Shown in pieces: positions 46,413-55,014 of a stretch of DNA of 64,000 nucleotides. The notes under the pieces are model-generated. The model saw only the letters and a program-made list of their open reading frames with translations, was not told where the DNA came from and ran no database searches. This DNA is from Gammaproteobacteria bacterium. GTDB taxonomy: Bacteria; Pseudomonadota; Gammaproteobacteria; DRLM01. Numbering within the stretch: position 1 is the first letter of the stretch; each line of letters starts with the position of its first letter. The position numbers and the translations under genes were made by a program. The stretch lies in NCBI GenBank assembly GCA_023266095.1, contig JAHFRV010000007.1, forward strand, positions 1 to 64,000, written 5' to 3'.

Positions 46413-47234
46413 CTACAAAATCGCAGCCGAACTTCGCGTGTCAGGGTTGTTGTTCATTTTTATAGCGCCAGCAAAAAACGGAAATCGTCGCCAGCCATAT
46501 TCCTTCTGTTCTAAAGCGTGAACGGCGGCGCCGGGCAGACGCAGCAGTAGAAAAAGCATCTCCCCTTGGTCCGCGCTGAGGGAGAGATCCATGAAGGTAG
46601 CGGCCGCCACCCCGCTCATCGCAAGGGGGGCATCGGCGATTTTTTCGAGCCTCTCTCGCTGTTCTTGCAGCCAGGCCAAATGCGGACCGGGGCTACACCC
46701 GCTGAGATAGGCCAAGGTTTGGCGGACCGGTGTGCTGCAACTGGCGCCGTGAGGATCGAATCCGGGGGGATGTTCCATGGGCAGCCAGATATCAATCCGC
46801 TCTTCCTGCGGTGGATTGCGCAGCAGGGTTTCCCAGGCGGCGGAATCGAGGCCGCCGCTGCGCCAGTATTCCATCGCCCGATACACTTCGTGTGCGCCGC
46901 CGAGTTGCCCCGCGCCGACCGCGAGGGCCGCCATCAAACATGCGGCGCTGGTGGAGCCGCCAACCCCGCCGTTCATTGCGGCATGAACGCTGTGATCCCG
47001 TATGCCGGGATTGGCGAGGGCGACGGCAATACCTTCCAATAACATGGTTTGCTGTCGTGAGGGAGGTTCACCGAGAAACAAGAGATGGAGGTATTCTATC
47101 CAACCGGCTTTGCCGAGCAGGTCGCCGTACACATTATAACCATGACAAAAACTGGCGGCAGCGGCGAAAGGATTATCGGCTTCGGGTATTTCATCCCAAA
47201 TGCGCGTATTGAATTTATCGCTTTTGTCTACCAT
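46413..47234 (-). CDS. Diverged citrate-synthase-fold protein, copy 1
   Basis: A 273-residue protein of the citrate synthase/citryl-CoA lyase fold. Family segments: FCHGYNVYGDLLGKAGWIEY, LHLLFLGEPPSRQQTMLLEG, IRDHSVHAAMNGGVGGSTSA, GAGQLGGAHEVYRAMEYW and MSGVAAATFMDLSLSADQG. The usual catalytic His just before GGA(N/H)E is Leu (QLGGAHE), and the NVDG aspartate appears as Ser (AMSG). It lacks the middle VPGFGHP motif that copy 2 keeps in altered form. The two copies may therefore pair. It begins 21 bases after the TPP enzyme gene. Confidence 0.72.
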   Translation of the reverse strand: MVDKSDKFNTRIWDEIPEADNPFAAAASFCHGYNVYGDLLGKAGWIEYLHLLFLGEPPSRQQTMLLEGIAVALANPGIRDHSVHAAMNGGVGGSTSAACLMAALAVGAGQLGGAHEVYRAMEYWRSGGLDSAAWETLLRNPPQEERIDIWLPMEHPPGFDPHGASCSTPVRQTLAYLSGCSPGPHLAWLQEQRERLEKIADAPLAMSGVAAATFMDLSLSADQGEMLFLLLRLPGAAVHALEQKEYGWRRFPFFAGAIKMNNNPDTRSSAAIL

Positions 47235-47255
47235 GAGCTTACTTTGCCGCTGAGG

Positions 47256-49211
47256 TTATGCGGTGGCATTGAGCATTTTGATACGTTGTTCCAAGGGCGG
47301 CCGTTCATTCGGATCGATGTGGACATCGAGTACGGTGGGGCCGGCGCGGTTGCAGAGCGCGGCGATGTCGAGAGCCGCCATGTCCTCGGGTGTATCGATA
47401 CGGTAAGCGTCGGCCCCCATGGATTTAGCGTAGGCGACAAAGTCGATGGGCGGCAATTCGAAGGCGATGGGTTCCGCGCCGGCCATTTGCTGGCCGTGTT
47501 TGACGGTGCCGAAGGCGGCGTCATTGAGGATGACGTAAATGATAGGCAGTTTTTCCTGCACCGCGGTGTTCAATTCCTGGCCGCTCATCAGCACGGCGCC
47601 ATCGCCGGCGATGCAGACTACCGGGTTGCCGGGAGAGGCGATCGCGGTGCCGACCGCGGCGCTGATGGCCCAGCCCATGGAAGCGAAGCCCATGCCCATC
47701 CGTATTACGCCGCTGGGGAGTGAGCGGTCGCCGATGATGCGCCTATCATAAGGATGCAGATAATGGATGACCCACAGGAAGCTGTTGCCGATGTCGGCCA
47801 GAAAACGGGTGGTGGGCGGGAAGAGTCGCGATAAATCATACATCAGCCGTTGCGGTTTGATGGGAGCGGCATTGGAGATGTATTTGTCTTCGTCTTTTAA
47901 GGTAAAGCGGCGCGCAGTGAGAGGAATGCCCAGATCGTCGCGCCGTTCATCGGCCAGCCGATTTTCCTTGGCGCGCAGCGGAGTGACGTTTTCCGAAAAA
48001 TAAGGGCGCGGCGAAGGTTGGCGGCGATCGTGGGCGCGGCGGTCAAATTGCACCACCGGAAAACTGTGCGGCCGGTTGTGTTCGGAAAATTGCCAGAGTA
48101 CATCCTGCTGCCCTTTATCATTGCTGTAGAGACGGCCGATCAATCTTTCGAACAAGCTGCGCAGATTGCCGCTGATATGTTGGCGCGCCAGGGGCGAACG
48201 GGAGAAATGCTGAGGCGTGGCATCGGTAAACACCACTTTTTTGCCCATCAAAGCAGTGCGGTCCCAGCTGTTGGTTGCTTGTTCGTCCAGGTCGGTGCCG
48301 ATGGCCAGCACCACGTTGACGCTGGGATCCTTGAGTAGACCGTGCGCGGTGGGATGGCCCGCCAATCCGTATACCCCGCGGTATTGAGGATGATAAGCGC
48401 TGACCAGGCCTTTGCCGTGGGGCGTGGTGACGACCTGGGCGTTGAGCAGTACAGCGAGTTCCAGAATGGTGCCGACCGCCTTGCCCGCGCCGGCACCTAA
48501 CACGAACACAGTGTTGCGGGAGGTGCGCAAGGTGTGTTGCAGTTGGTCCACCGCTTCGTCATCAACGGCGTAGGACGGATAGAGCAGGGATTTGAGATTA
48601 TGGCCGGGCTCGACGCTCACCGGTTCGCGTAGCACATCCAAAGGAATGCTTAAATGCACCGGGCCCGAAGGCGGTTGCAAGGCCATGGTGATGGCGGTGA
48701 TGAGCTTGCGCTCCAATTGATCGACGTGCGAGACCAGGGTGTTGTAGCGCGTGCAGTGTTCATACATGGCGACGGTGTTGATGCCGGTGCAGCTGGATTC
48801 TTGTACCGCGCCGCGGCCGAAGGTGCGCAGCGGCGTTTGCGCGGTGATCGCCAGCAGGGGGATTTGATCTTGGTAGGCGGAAGCGATGCCGGTGATCATG
48901 TTGGTGGCGCCGGGCCCGGTGGTGGCGCAGCACACGCCGAGTTTGCCGGTCTCGCGGGCGTAGCCGTCGGCCATGAAGGCCGCCCCGGTTTCGTGGCGGG
49001 CCACGACCGGGCGGGGTCCGCCGCGACGTTGGCTGCGAGCCAGCGCGTCATATAACGGCTCGATACTCCCGCCGGGGATGCCGAAGACGAACTTGATATC
49101 GAGCTGTTCCAGGTAATGGATTATGAGGTCCGCGGCCCGCAAAGGCTGTGCTCGAGAGGATTCATGGAATTCTGTGTTGTTATTCGCATCGCTCGGGGTG
49201 ACAGACGACAT
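47256..49211 (-). CDS. Acetolactate-synthase-like TPP enzyme
   Basis: A 651-residue thiamine diphosphate enzyme of the acetohydroxyacid synthase fold. The catalytic Glu is in ARHETGAAFMADGYAR and the TPP motif is GDGAVLMSGQELNTAVQ with ILNDAAFGTVKHGQQM. It is about 80-100 residues longer than IlvB-type catalytic subunits; an Arg-rich insertion (VQFDRRAHDRRQPSPRP on) lies between the middle and C-terminal domains. No regulatory subunit gene follows. ATG 49211 has a GGGAGG site. It is first in an operon with two citrate-synthase-fold genes and a TonB receptor. The substrate is probably a 2-oxoacid; the product is unknown. Confidence 0.85.
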   Translation of the reverse strand: MSSVTPSDANNNTEFHESSRAQPLRAADLIIHYLEQLDIKFVFGIPGGSIEPLYDALARSQRRGGPRPVVARHETGAAFMADGYARETGKLGVCCATTGPGATNMITGIASAYQDQIPLLAITAQTPLRTFGRGAVQESSCTGINTVAMYEHCTRYNTLVSHVDQLERKLITAITMALQPPSGPVHLSIPLDVLREPVSVEPGHNLKSLLYPSYAVDDEAVDQLQHTLRTSRNTVFVLGAGAGKAVGTILELAVLLNAQVVTTPHGKGLVSAYHPQYRGVYGLAGHPTAHGLLKDPSVNVVLAIGTDLDEQATNSWDRTALMGKKVVFTDATPQHFSRSPLARQHISGNLRSLFERLIGRLYSNDKGQQDVLWQFSEHNRPHSFPVVQFDRRAHDRRQPSPRPYFSENVTPLRAKENRLADERRDDLGIPLTARRFTLKDEDKYISNAAPIKPQRLMYDLSRLFPPTTRFLADIGNSFLWVIHYLHPYDRRIIGDRSLPSGVIRMGMGFASMGWAISAAVGTAIASPGNPVVCIAGDGAVLMSGQELNTAVQEKLPIIYVILNDAAFGTVKHGQQMAGAEPIAFELPPIDFVAYAKSMGADAYRIDTPEDMAALDIAALCNRAGPTVLDVHIDPNERPPLEQRIKMLNATA

Positions 49212-49238
49212 CAACGTTCCTCCCTGATACATATACAC

Positions 49239-49267
49239 ACAATAATAGACTGTCCGAGCGCTTGCAA
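49239..49267 (-). promoter_or_regulatory. Candidate sigma-70 promoter of the TPP-enzyme operon
   Basis: On the minus strand a TTGCAA -35 (49262-49267) and a TATTGT -10 (49239-49244) are 17 bases apart, just upstream of the GGGAGG site and ATG 49211. No clear operator was seen around it. Confidence 0.5.
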
Positions 49268-49351
49268 CAAATGGTACGAAGTGAATATTGCGAATGGGTG
49301 TCAGGGCCGCCGTTTATTTTTGCGCGGGCGGACGTGAATGCCTGGGAGAGA

Positions 49352-51931
49352 TTAGGCGGAATAAAATTCCAGAGGCAACGCATGACCTATGCCGTGACCT
49401 TGCACGTAGTCGACGCCGATTTCTCGTAGGCATTGCAGGACGGCCGGCGTTTCGACGCATTCCGCGATGGTTTTCTTGCCGAGGATGTGGGCGATGTCGT
49501 TCATAGAGCGCACCATGGCGAGATCGAGATCATTGTCGGCGATGTGCTTGATATAGGAGCCATCCAATTTCAGGTAATCGGTGGGGAGATGACGCAAATA
49601 ATGGAATGAGCAGAAGCCCGTGCCGAAGTCGTCCAGAGCGAAACGGCAACCCAAACTTTGCAGTTGGTCGATCATGCGCTGGGTTTCGTTGATGTTGGCC
49701 ACACTGGCGGTTTCGGTGATCTCGAAAATGATCCGTTTGGGGTCCACGCGCAGGTCATTCAACTCATTATTAACGAAACCGAGCAAGTCGGGATCAGCAA
49801 AGGCATGGCCGGAGAGATTGATCGCCAGTTGCGGCAACCAGGGCTGGGTGGCCAGCATTTGAATGGCGTGTTTGATGACCCAGCGGTCGAGCATATGGAT
49901 TTGACCGGCCTTTTCCACGGCGGGTATGAAAATCCCCGGCGTGATGATGTCGGCGGGTTCGCGGGTGCGCAGGCGCAAAAGAGCCTCGTAGTGGTTGATC
50001 TTGCCGGTGGCGAGTTCGAGGATGGGTTGGATATAGAGCTCCAAACGCTCTTCGCTGATGGCTTGCCGTACCCGATGGGCCCAGTCTATGCTCTGCCGTA
50101 ATTCGTCGCTGTCCTTGTCGGCGGGATCGTAGATATGCACCAGGTTGCGGCCGCGGTTTTTCGCCGCGAAGCTGGCTTTGTCCGCTTGCAGAAGGTGAGC
50201 GGCGCCGGATGACTGGCTGCCGTCGATCAGGCTGATGCCGATGCTGCATCCGACGGCGATTTCACGCCCCTCGTGGCGGTAACGGAATTGGTTGATGACT
50301 TCGACCAGCCCGTAAGAGGCGGCCGTGGCCTGCTGGGCATCGGCGTGAGTAAGCAGAATCGCGAATTCATCGCCGCCGATCCGGCACAGCAAGTCGGATT
50401 CCCGGGTGCGGGAGGACAACAAGGTGGCGACTTCCTTGAGCACCATGTCGCCCTCGCGATGGCCTATGGCGTCATTGACCATTTGGAAATGGTCGAGATC
50501 GATATAGAGCAGCGCATGAGGCACCGCGGAACGGGCGCTGCCGGCGGCCATGTGTTCCAGGCTGATTTCAAAATAGCGGCGGTTGTATAAACCGGTCAGC
50601 GAGTCGTGAATGGCCAAATGTTCCAATTGAGCCATGGCCAATTTGCGTTCGGTGATGTCGGTGAGGTGACCGAAAATCGCTTCGATACCCGAATCCGGGT
50701 GTTGCTTGACGTTAAGGGTGATTTCGGTCCATACCGTCTCGCCGCGTTTGCTGAGCAGGCGGACTTCCTGTTCGTGGTGCTGTTTCCGGCCCGCGGCCAA
50801 AGCGCAGATGATGGCCCGGCATTGGCCGCGGTCCAAGGGTGCGAGAAAGTCATAAAGAAAGCAGCCTATGCTCTCGTGGATCTTGAAATGGCTGAGCTGT
50901 TCCCAGGCACGGTTGAGGAAACGCAGGCGGCCATCGGCATCGAGCTCGAAGACTACCGAGCTGAGGTTGTCGAGCAAGCGTTGATGGGCATCGGCAATCA
51001 CGGCGTAATGACTTTGCGCCGTCTTGAGGGCGCGGGTGCGCTCGGAAAACTGACGATTACTGATCAGGCAGTCGGCGCGCCGTACCGCGATTTCACAGAT
51101 TTGGCGCAACTGGTTGGCGTGAAACGGCTTGGCCAGGAAATCGACCGCGCCTTCCAACATCAGCGACTCGCAGCGTTCGGCGCTGCCATCGGCGGTCATG
51201 ATGATGATGGCCTGCTGCGGGTCTTCCGCAAGTATGGTGCGCAACACCTCCGGCCCCGCCAGTTTGGGCAGCATGACGTCCAATAAAACCAGGTCATAAG
51301 GTTTTTTGCGCCACGACTCCAATCCCGCACATCCGTCGCTCACCGTGTCGATCTCGAAGCGGCCTCGTAACATGCGTTCCGCGAGTACCGCAGTGTCCGG
51401 ATCATCCTCGATGATCAGCAGACTCGGCTTTTTAAGCATGGGGTTGGAGTCGGCGAGGAGAGTTTGCACCGAATGCAGCAATTCGCCGCGGTTCTCCAGT
51501 GGGAGGGAGAAAAAGCGATTGACCTCGAATTCGCGGGCGGTGGTTTCCGCGATGCGCTCGCTGAACGTGGCTGAGGCCACGATGATGGGCGTGGTGGCGG
51601 GACAGCTAAATAGACCGGAACGCACCATGCGGGCCAGCCGCCAGCCGTCCAGCTGCGGCATGTGAATATCGGTGATCAGCAGATCGATCGGTTCACCGCG
51701 GAGTTTGCGTATCGCTTCGCCGCCATCGCGGGCTTCGATGATCTGAAATTGGCCGTCTTTGGCCAGAGTTTTAGAGAGGAGGTGGAGGATGTCGTCTTGA
51801 TCGTTGACGATGAGGATGCGGGCTTGCCGCCGCGACGCTGGCTCGCGCGGTTTGGGCTTGGGAAACTCAATAATGCCGTTATTGAGCCCATTCATTGCGG
51901 CCACCCTGCCACCCCGAAAGTGCGTTGCCAT
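49352..51931 (-). CDS. REC-REC-PAS-GGDEF-EAL protein
   Basis: An 859-residue response-regulator-type protein that may both make and degrade c-di-GMP. Domains: receiver 1 (about 38-155, LLITDIHMPQLDG), receiver 2 (about 168-285, LVLLDVMLPKLAG), PAS (about 310-425), GGDEF (IGGDEFAILL, intact) and EAL (YEALLRLR, FEITETA, DDFGTGFCSFHYL, KTIAECVET, all key acidic residues present). No membrane segment is present. The start may be ATG 51931 or ATG 51895. It is transcribed away from the wsp operon. It could receive phosphate from the orphan kinase at 41.8 kb or from WspE; both are guesses. Confidence 0.92.
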   Translation of the reverse strand: MATHFRGGRVAAMNGLNNGIIEFPKPKPREPASRRQARILIVNDQDDILHLLSKTLAKDGQFQIIEARDGGEAIRKLRGEPIDLLITDIHMPQLDGWRLARMVRSGLFSCPATTPIIVASATFSERIAETTAREFEVNRFFSLPLENRGELLHSVQTLLADSNPMLKKPSLLIIEDDPDTAVLAERMLRGRFEIDTVSDGCAGLESWRKKPYDLVLLDVMLPKLAGPEVLRTILAEDPQQAIIIMTADGSAERCESLMLEGAVDFLAKPFHANQLRQICEIAVRRADCLISNRQFSERTRALKTAQSHYAVIADAHQRLLDNLSSVVFELDADGRLRFLNRAWEQLSHFKIHESIGCFLYDFLAPLDRGQCRAIICALAAGRKQHHEQEVRLLSKRGETVWTEITLNVKQHPDSGIEAIFGHLTDITERKLAMAQLEHLAIHDSLTGLYNRRYFEISLEHMAAGSARSAVPHALLYIDLDHFQMVNDAIGHREGDMVLKEVATLLSSRTRESDLLCRIGGDEFAILLTHADAQQATAASYGLVEVINQFRYRHEGREIAVGCSIGISLIDGSQSSGAAHLLQADKASFAAKNRGRNLVHIYDPADKDSDELRQSIDWAHRVRQAISEERLELYIQPILELATGKINHYEALLRLRTREPADIITPGIFIPAVEKAGQIHMLDRWVIKHAIQMLATQPWLPQLAINLSGHAFADPDLLGFVNNELNDLRVDPKRIIFEITETASVANINETQRMIDQLQSLGCRFALDDFGTGFCSFHYLRHLPTDYLKLDGSYIKHIADNDLDLAMVRSMNDIAHILGKKTIAECVETPAVLQCLREIGVDYVQGHGIGHALPLEFYSA

Positions 51932-52269
51932 ACCAATTCATAATTATGAGGAGCGATGCTTGAAAAACGGCAAGCGAGCCCCGCGTCCATAAACCGCGGG
52001 CGGTGCTGAAATATGTGAGTGCCGCTGCCATCGTGAATTCGGCATTCCTACAAGTGTACCAACCGTATGTGCGCATTAAAGACTGAAAATTCTAATAATA
52101 ATGTGTTATTTCCAGCGCAACTGAATTTTTAACAGGATTTTTCCGTAACGTCAATAAACATATGGCGTTTCTTGCTGGCAGGACTGTCGGCACACGGTCA
52201 ATTTAATAGCGTTGGGGCTTAGACATGAAGGGTATGCGTGCCTGGGGAGCAGCTATGCGCGGGGATCAT

Positions 52270-52298
52270 TAAAGTTTTTGAAGACCTTAGCCGTTGAT
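52270..52298 (+). promoter_or_regulatory. Possible sigma-28 (FliA-type) promoter for wspA
   Basis: TAAAGTTT (52270-52277) and GCCGTTGA (52290-52297) fit the flagellar sigma factor consensus TAAAGTTT/GCCGATAA with six of eight bases in the second box, but the spacer is 12 rather than 11. The wider gap 51932-52461 shows no gene. I looked there for a c-di-GMP riboswitch and found none. Confidence 0.35.
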
Positions 52299-52414
52299 AG
52301 CAGTGGGTTCACGTTAGGTGTACCCGTTTGCAATCAGGTCCCGCAAGGAAAGGCGAAGTAAGTCGATATGGCCATTCTAAAGGGGGCATTTTTAAAATGA
52401 CGTGTTAGTCAGGT

Positions 52415-52445
52415 CATTACATCCACGAATGTCAGTGGTGTAATG
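52415..52445 (+). promoter_or_regulatory. Hairpin directly before the wspA ribosome site
   Basis: CATTACA-T-CCAC (52415-52426) pairs with GTGG-TGTAATG (52435-52445): 11 base pairs, one bulge and an 8-base loop. It ends immediately before the AAAAAGGAAG ribosome site, so it could affect wspA translation or mRNA stability, or it may be an operator. Confidence 0.55.
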
Positions 52446-52461
52446 AAAAAGGAAGCTTACC

Positions 52462-54510
52462 ATGCAAACCATCGTTAATCGGCTGCCCTTCGCCAACCGT
52501 TTATCCGTTCGCGCGAAGATCAATTTGACCGTGGCCATGATCTTCATATTGGTCGTGGGCTCGGTAACCATCTACTCCGGTATCCGCCAAAAAGATGCCA
52601 TTTTGATGTTGGCGGAGGCACAAATCAAAGATACCTCAACGCTGTATTTTGACAGTCTCAATACCATGATGCTGACCGGCACCATGGATCAGCGAAATAT
52701 ATTGCGTGAGAAGATGCTGCGCCGCACCAATGTGCTGGAGGCGCGGGTCGTGCGGGGTTTGCCGGTAAAAGGCCAATTCGGCGCCGGCTTTCCCGAAGAA
52801 CAGCCCATGGACGATCTAGATCAAAAAGCGCTGATGGGCGAAGACATTCTGGTGGTGGGAAAAAATGACAAGGGGCGCACGGTTACCGTAATGACGCCCT
52901 TTCGCGCCACCCCCGACACGCGCGGCGTCAATTGCCTGCAATGCCACCAAGTTCCCTCGGGAGCGGTCAATGGCGCCATCCGCCTGACTTATTCCTTGGC
53001 CGATATGGATGCCGGTGTCGAAAAAGAGCTGTGGGTAGGCGCACTCGCCAACGTGGTTTTGCTGATGGGCGGCTTATTGGTCGTCAATCTCCTGTTCCGC
53101 GGCTGGATATCCCGCCCGCTGCAAGATCTGATGGATACCTTGAATGCGCGTACCGGCGGCAATAACACCGTGAGGGCGGTGATCCATAACAATGATGAGC
53201 TGGGCAAGCTCGCGATCGCCTTCAATTCCCTGGCGGATAATGTCGATGCGTCGACCCAGCGCGAGCGGGAACACCAGGAACGTGAACGGCAAATCGCCGA
53301 GGAGCTGGCGAACAAGGTCAATATTCTTTTGAATGCGGTGGACAAGACCGCGTCGGGTGATCTAACCAGTAAGATCAGCTTCAGCGGCGAGGATGCGATC
53401 GGGAAGCTGGGTAAAGGCTTGCAAAAAATGATGGACAACTTGCGAGACCTGATCGAGGAACGGCGCCGGGCGATGGAAGATCTCCAACAAAAAGCCGACA
53501 CCATACTTGGTGTGGTGGTTCGCGCGGCGGAAGGTGATTTGACGGGACGTTTAGACATTCGCGGCGAAGACACCATCGGTAAACTGGCGAGTGGTGTGCA
53601 GAGGATGGTGGACAATCTGGGCGGACTGGTCAATCAAGTCCAACAGTCCGGCATACAAGTGACTTCATCGGCAACGGAAATCGCCGCTACCGCCAAACAG
53701 CAGGAAGCGACCGCCGCCGAACAGGCCGCCACGGTCAACGAAATCGTCGCGACGTCGACCGAGATTTCCGCTACATCGAAAGAGCTGGTCAAAACCATGG
53801 AAGAGGTGGCGCGCGTAGCAGAAACCACCGCGACCGCCGCCAGTCACGGTCAAGCTGGCCTGGACAAAATGGAATTGACTATGCATCAAGTGGTGGAAGC
53901 CTCCGCCTCGATCGCCTCAAAACTAGAGGTGCTCAACGAAAAAGCCAGCAACATCAATACCGTGGTCACCACCATTACCAAGGTCGCCGATCAGACCAAT
54001 TTGCTTTCGCTCAACGCGGCGATCGAGGCTGAAAAAGCCGGCGAATATGGACAAGGTTTCGCGGTGGTCGCCACCGAGATCCGCCGTTTGGCCGATCAGA
54101 CCGCGGTGGCCACATGGGATATCGAACAGATGGTGAAAGAGATGCAATCGGCCGTCACCGCCGGGGTGATGAGCGTGGAGAAATTCTCGGAGGAGGTGCG
54201 GCGCAGTGTCGCGGAAGTGGAATCGGTCGGAACCCAGCTCGTGCAAATCATCGAGCAAGTGCAGGCTCTCACTCCGCGCTTTGAAAGCGTGCATGAAGGC
54301 ATGCAATCCCAGTCACAAGGCGCTGATCAGATCAAACAGGCGATGATTCAGCTTAACGAAGCCGCGCAACAGACGGTGGATTCCATACGGCAATCCAATT
54401 CCGCCATCGAACGTCTTAACGACGCCGCGCATGGCCTGCAAACCGGGGTGTCGCGCTTCAAGGTGCAGAAACGCGCGCATGAATCCGGATCGTGGCTTGC
54501 GAGTGCTTAA
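52462..54510 (+). CDS. wspA: WspA-type chemoreceptor with periplasmic c-type haem motif
   Basis: A 682-residue methyl-accepting receptor. It has a membrane helix at about 21-43, a periplasmic domain, and a second helix at about 194-216. The haem motif C158-L-Q-C161-H162 ([14 protein letters not shown]) lies near the end of the periplasmic domain. HAMP and HAMP-like repeats follow ([19 protein letters not shown] and [19 protein letters not shown]), then the signalling hairpin ([40 protein letters not shown]). It is the first gene of wspABCDEFR. Pseudomonas WspA responds to surface contact and is not known to bind haem. Redox or gas sensing is inferred from the CxxCH. Confidence 0.9.
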   Translation: MQTIVNRLPFANRLSVRAKINLTVAMIFILVVGSVTIYSGIRQKDAILMLAEAQIKDTSTLYFDSLNTMMLTGTMDQRNILREKMLRRTNVLEARVVRGLPVKGQFGAGFPEEQPMDDLDQKALMGEDILVVGKNDKGRTVTVMTPFRATPDTRGVNCLQCHQVPSGAVNGAIRLTYSLADMDAGVEKELWVGALANVVLLMGGLLVVNLLFRGWISRPLQDLMDTLNARTGGNNTVRAVIHNNDELGKLAIAFNSLADNVDASTQREREHQERERQIAEELANKVNILLNAVDKTASGDLTSKISFSGEDAIGKLGKGLQKMMDNLRDLIEERRRAMEDLQQKADTILGVVVRAAEGDLTGRLDIRGEDTIGKLASGVQRMVDNLGGLVNQVQQSGIQVTSSATEIAATAKQQEATAAEQAATVNEIVATSTEISATSKELVKTMEEVARVAETTATAASHGQAGLDKMELTMHQVVEASASIASKLEVLNEKASNINTVVTTITKVADQTNLLSLNAAIEAEKAGEYGQGFAVVATEIRRLADQTAVATWDIEQMVKEMQSAVTAGVMSVEKFSEEVRRSVAEVESVGTQLVQIIEQVQALTPRFESVHEGMQSQSQGADQIKQAMIQLNEAAQQTVDSIRQSNSAIERLNDAAHGLQTGVSRFKVQKRAHESGSWLASA

Positions 54511-54534
54511 TGACACCGTTGCGAGGTAAATATC

Positions 54535-55014
54535 ATGTTGCTTCTCTTCACCGTCGGGGAAGATCGCTTCGGACTGGATGTAAGGCACGTCGTCGAGGTC
54601 ATACCGCACGTAAATCTCAAGCGTTTACCTAAAACGCCAGACTATGTGGCGGGGCTGTTCAATTATCGCAGCGTGGCGGTCCCGGTTATCGACGTATCGA
54701 AGATGATCAGTGGTGATACGGTACGGCGCCATCTCAGCACCCGAATCATCGTAGTCGACTACCCCTATGATGGGGGTGGGAAACACATGCTCGGCCTGCT
54801 GGCGGAACATGTGACTGAGACCGCAAAATTCGATAGGTCAGCGTTCATCTCCTCCGGGCGCGGCGCGCAGAGTGCGGAATTTCTAGGCGAACTCGCCGAG
54901 GACGAAAAAGGCATGGTTCAGTGTATCCGCCTGGATAAACTCCTGCCTGCCGATTTGCGGGATACCTTATTCAGTCCGGTCGAAAATGAAAAAATACAAG
55001 CCGAGGCCGGGTGA
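54535..55014 (+). CDS. wspB: CheW-like adaptor WspB
   Basis: A 159-residue CheW-domain protein that couples the receptor to the WspE kinase. The CheW fold is visible in LFTVGEDRFGLDVRHVVEVI, LPKTPDYVAGLFNYRSVAVPVIDV (split by eye) and HMLGLLAEHVTETAKF. A GAGG site lies before the ATG. Its stop overlaps the start of wspC (TGATG). It matches the WspB position and length. Confidence 0.88.
   Translation: MLLLFTVGEDRFGLDVRHVVEVIPHVNLKRLPKTPDYVAGLFNYRSVAVPVIDVSKMISGDTVRRHLSTRIIVVDYPYDGGGKHMLGLLAEHVTETAKFDRSAFISSGRGAQSAEFLGELAEDEKGMVQCIRLDKLLPADLRDTLFSPVENEKIQAEAG

Noticed and set aside
51932-52461. c-di-GMP riboswitch upstream of wspA
   Set aside because: Neither the GGACGCAAAGCC-like core nor the tetraloop/receptor elements are present.
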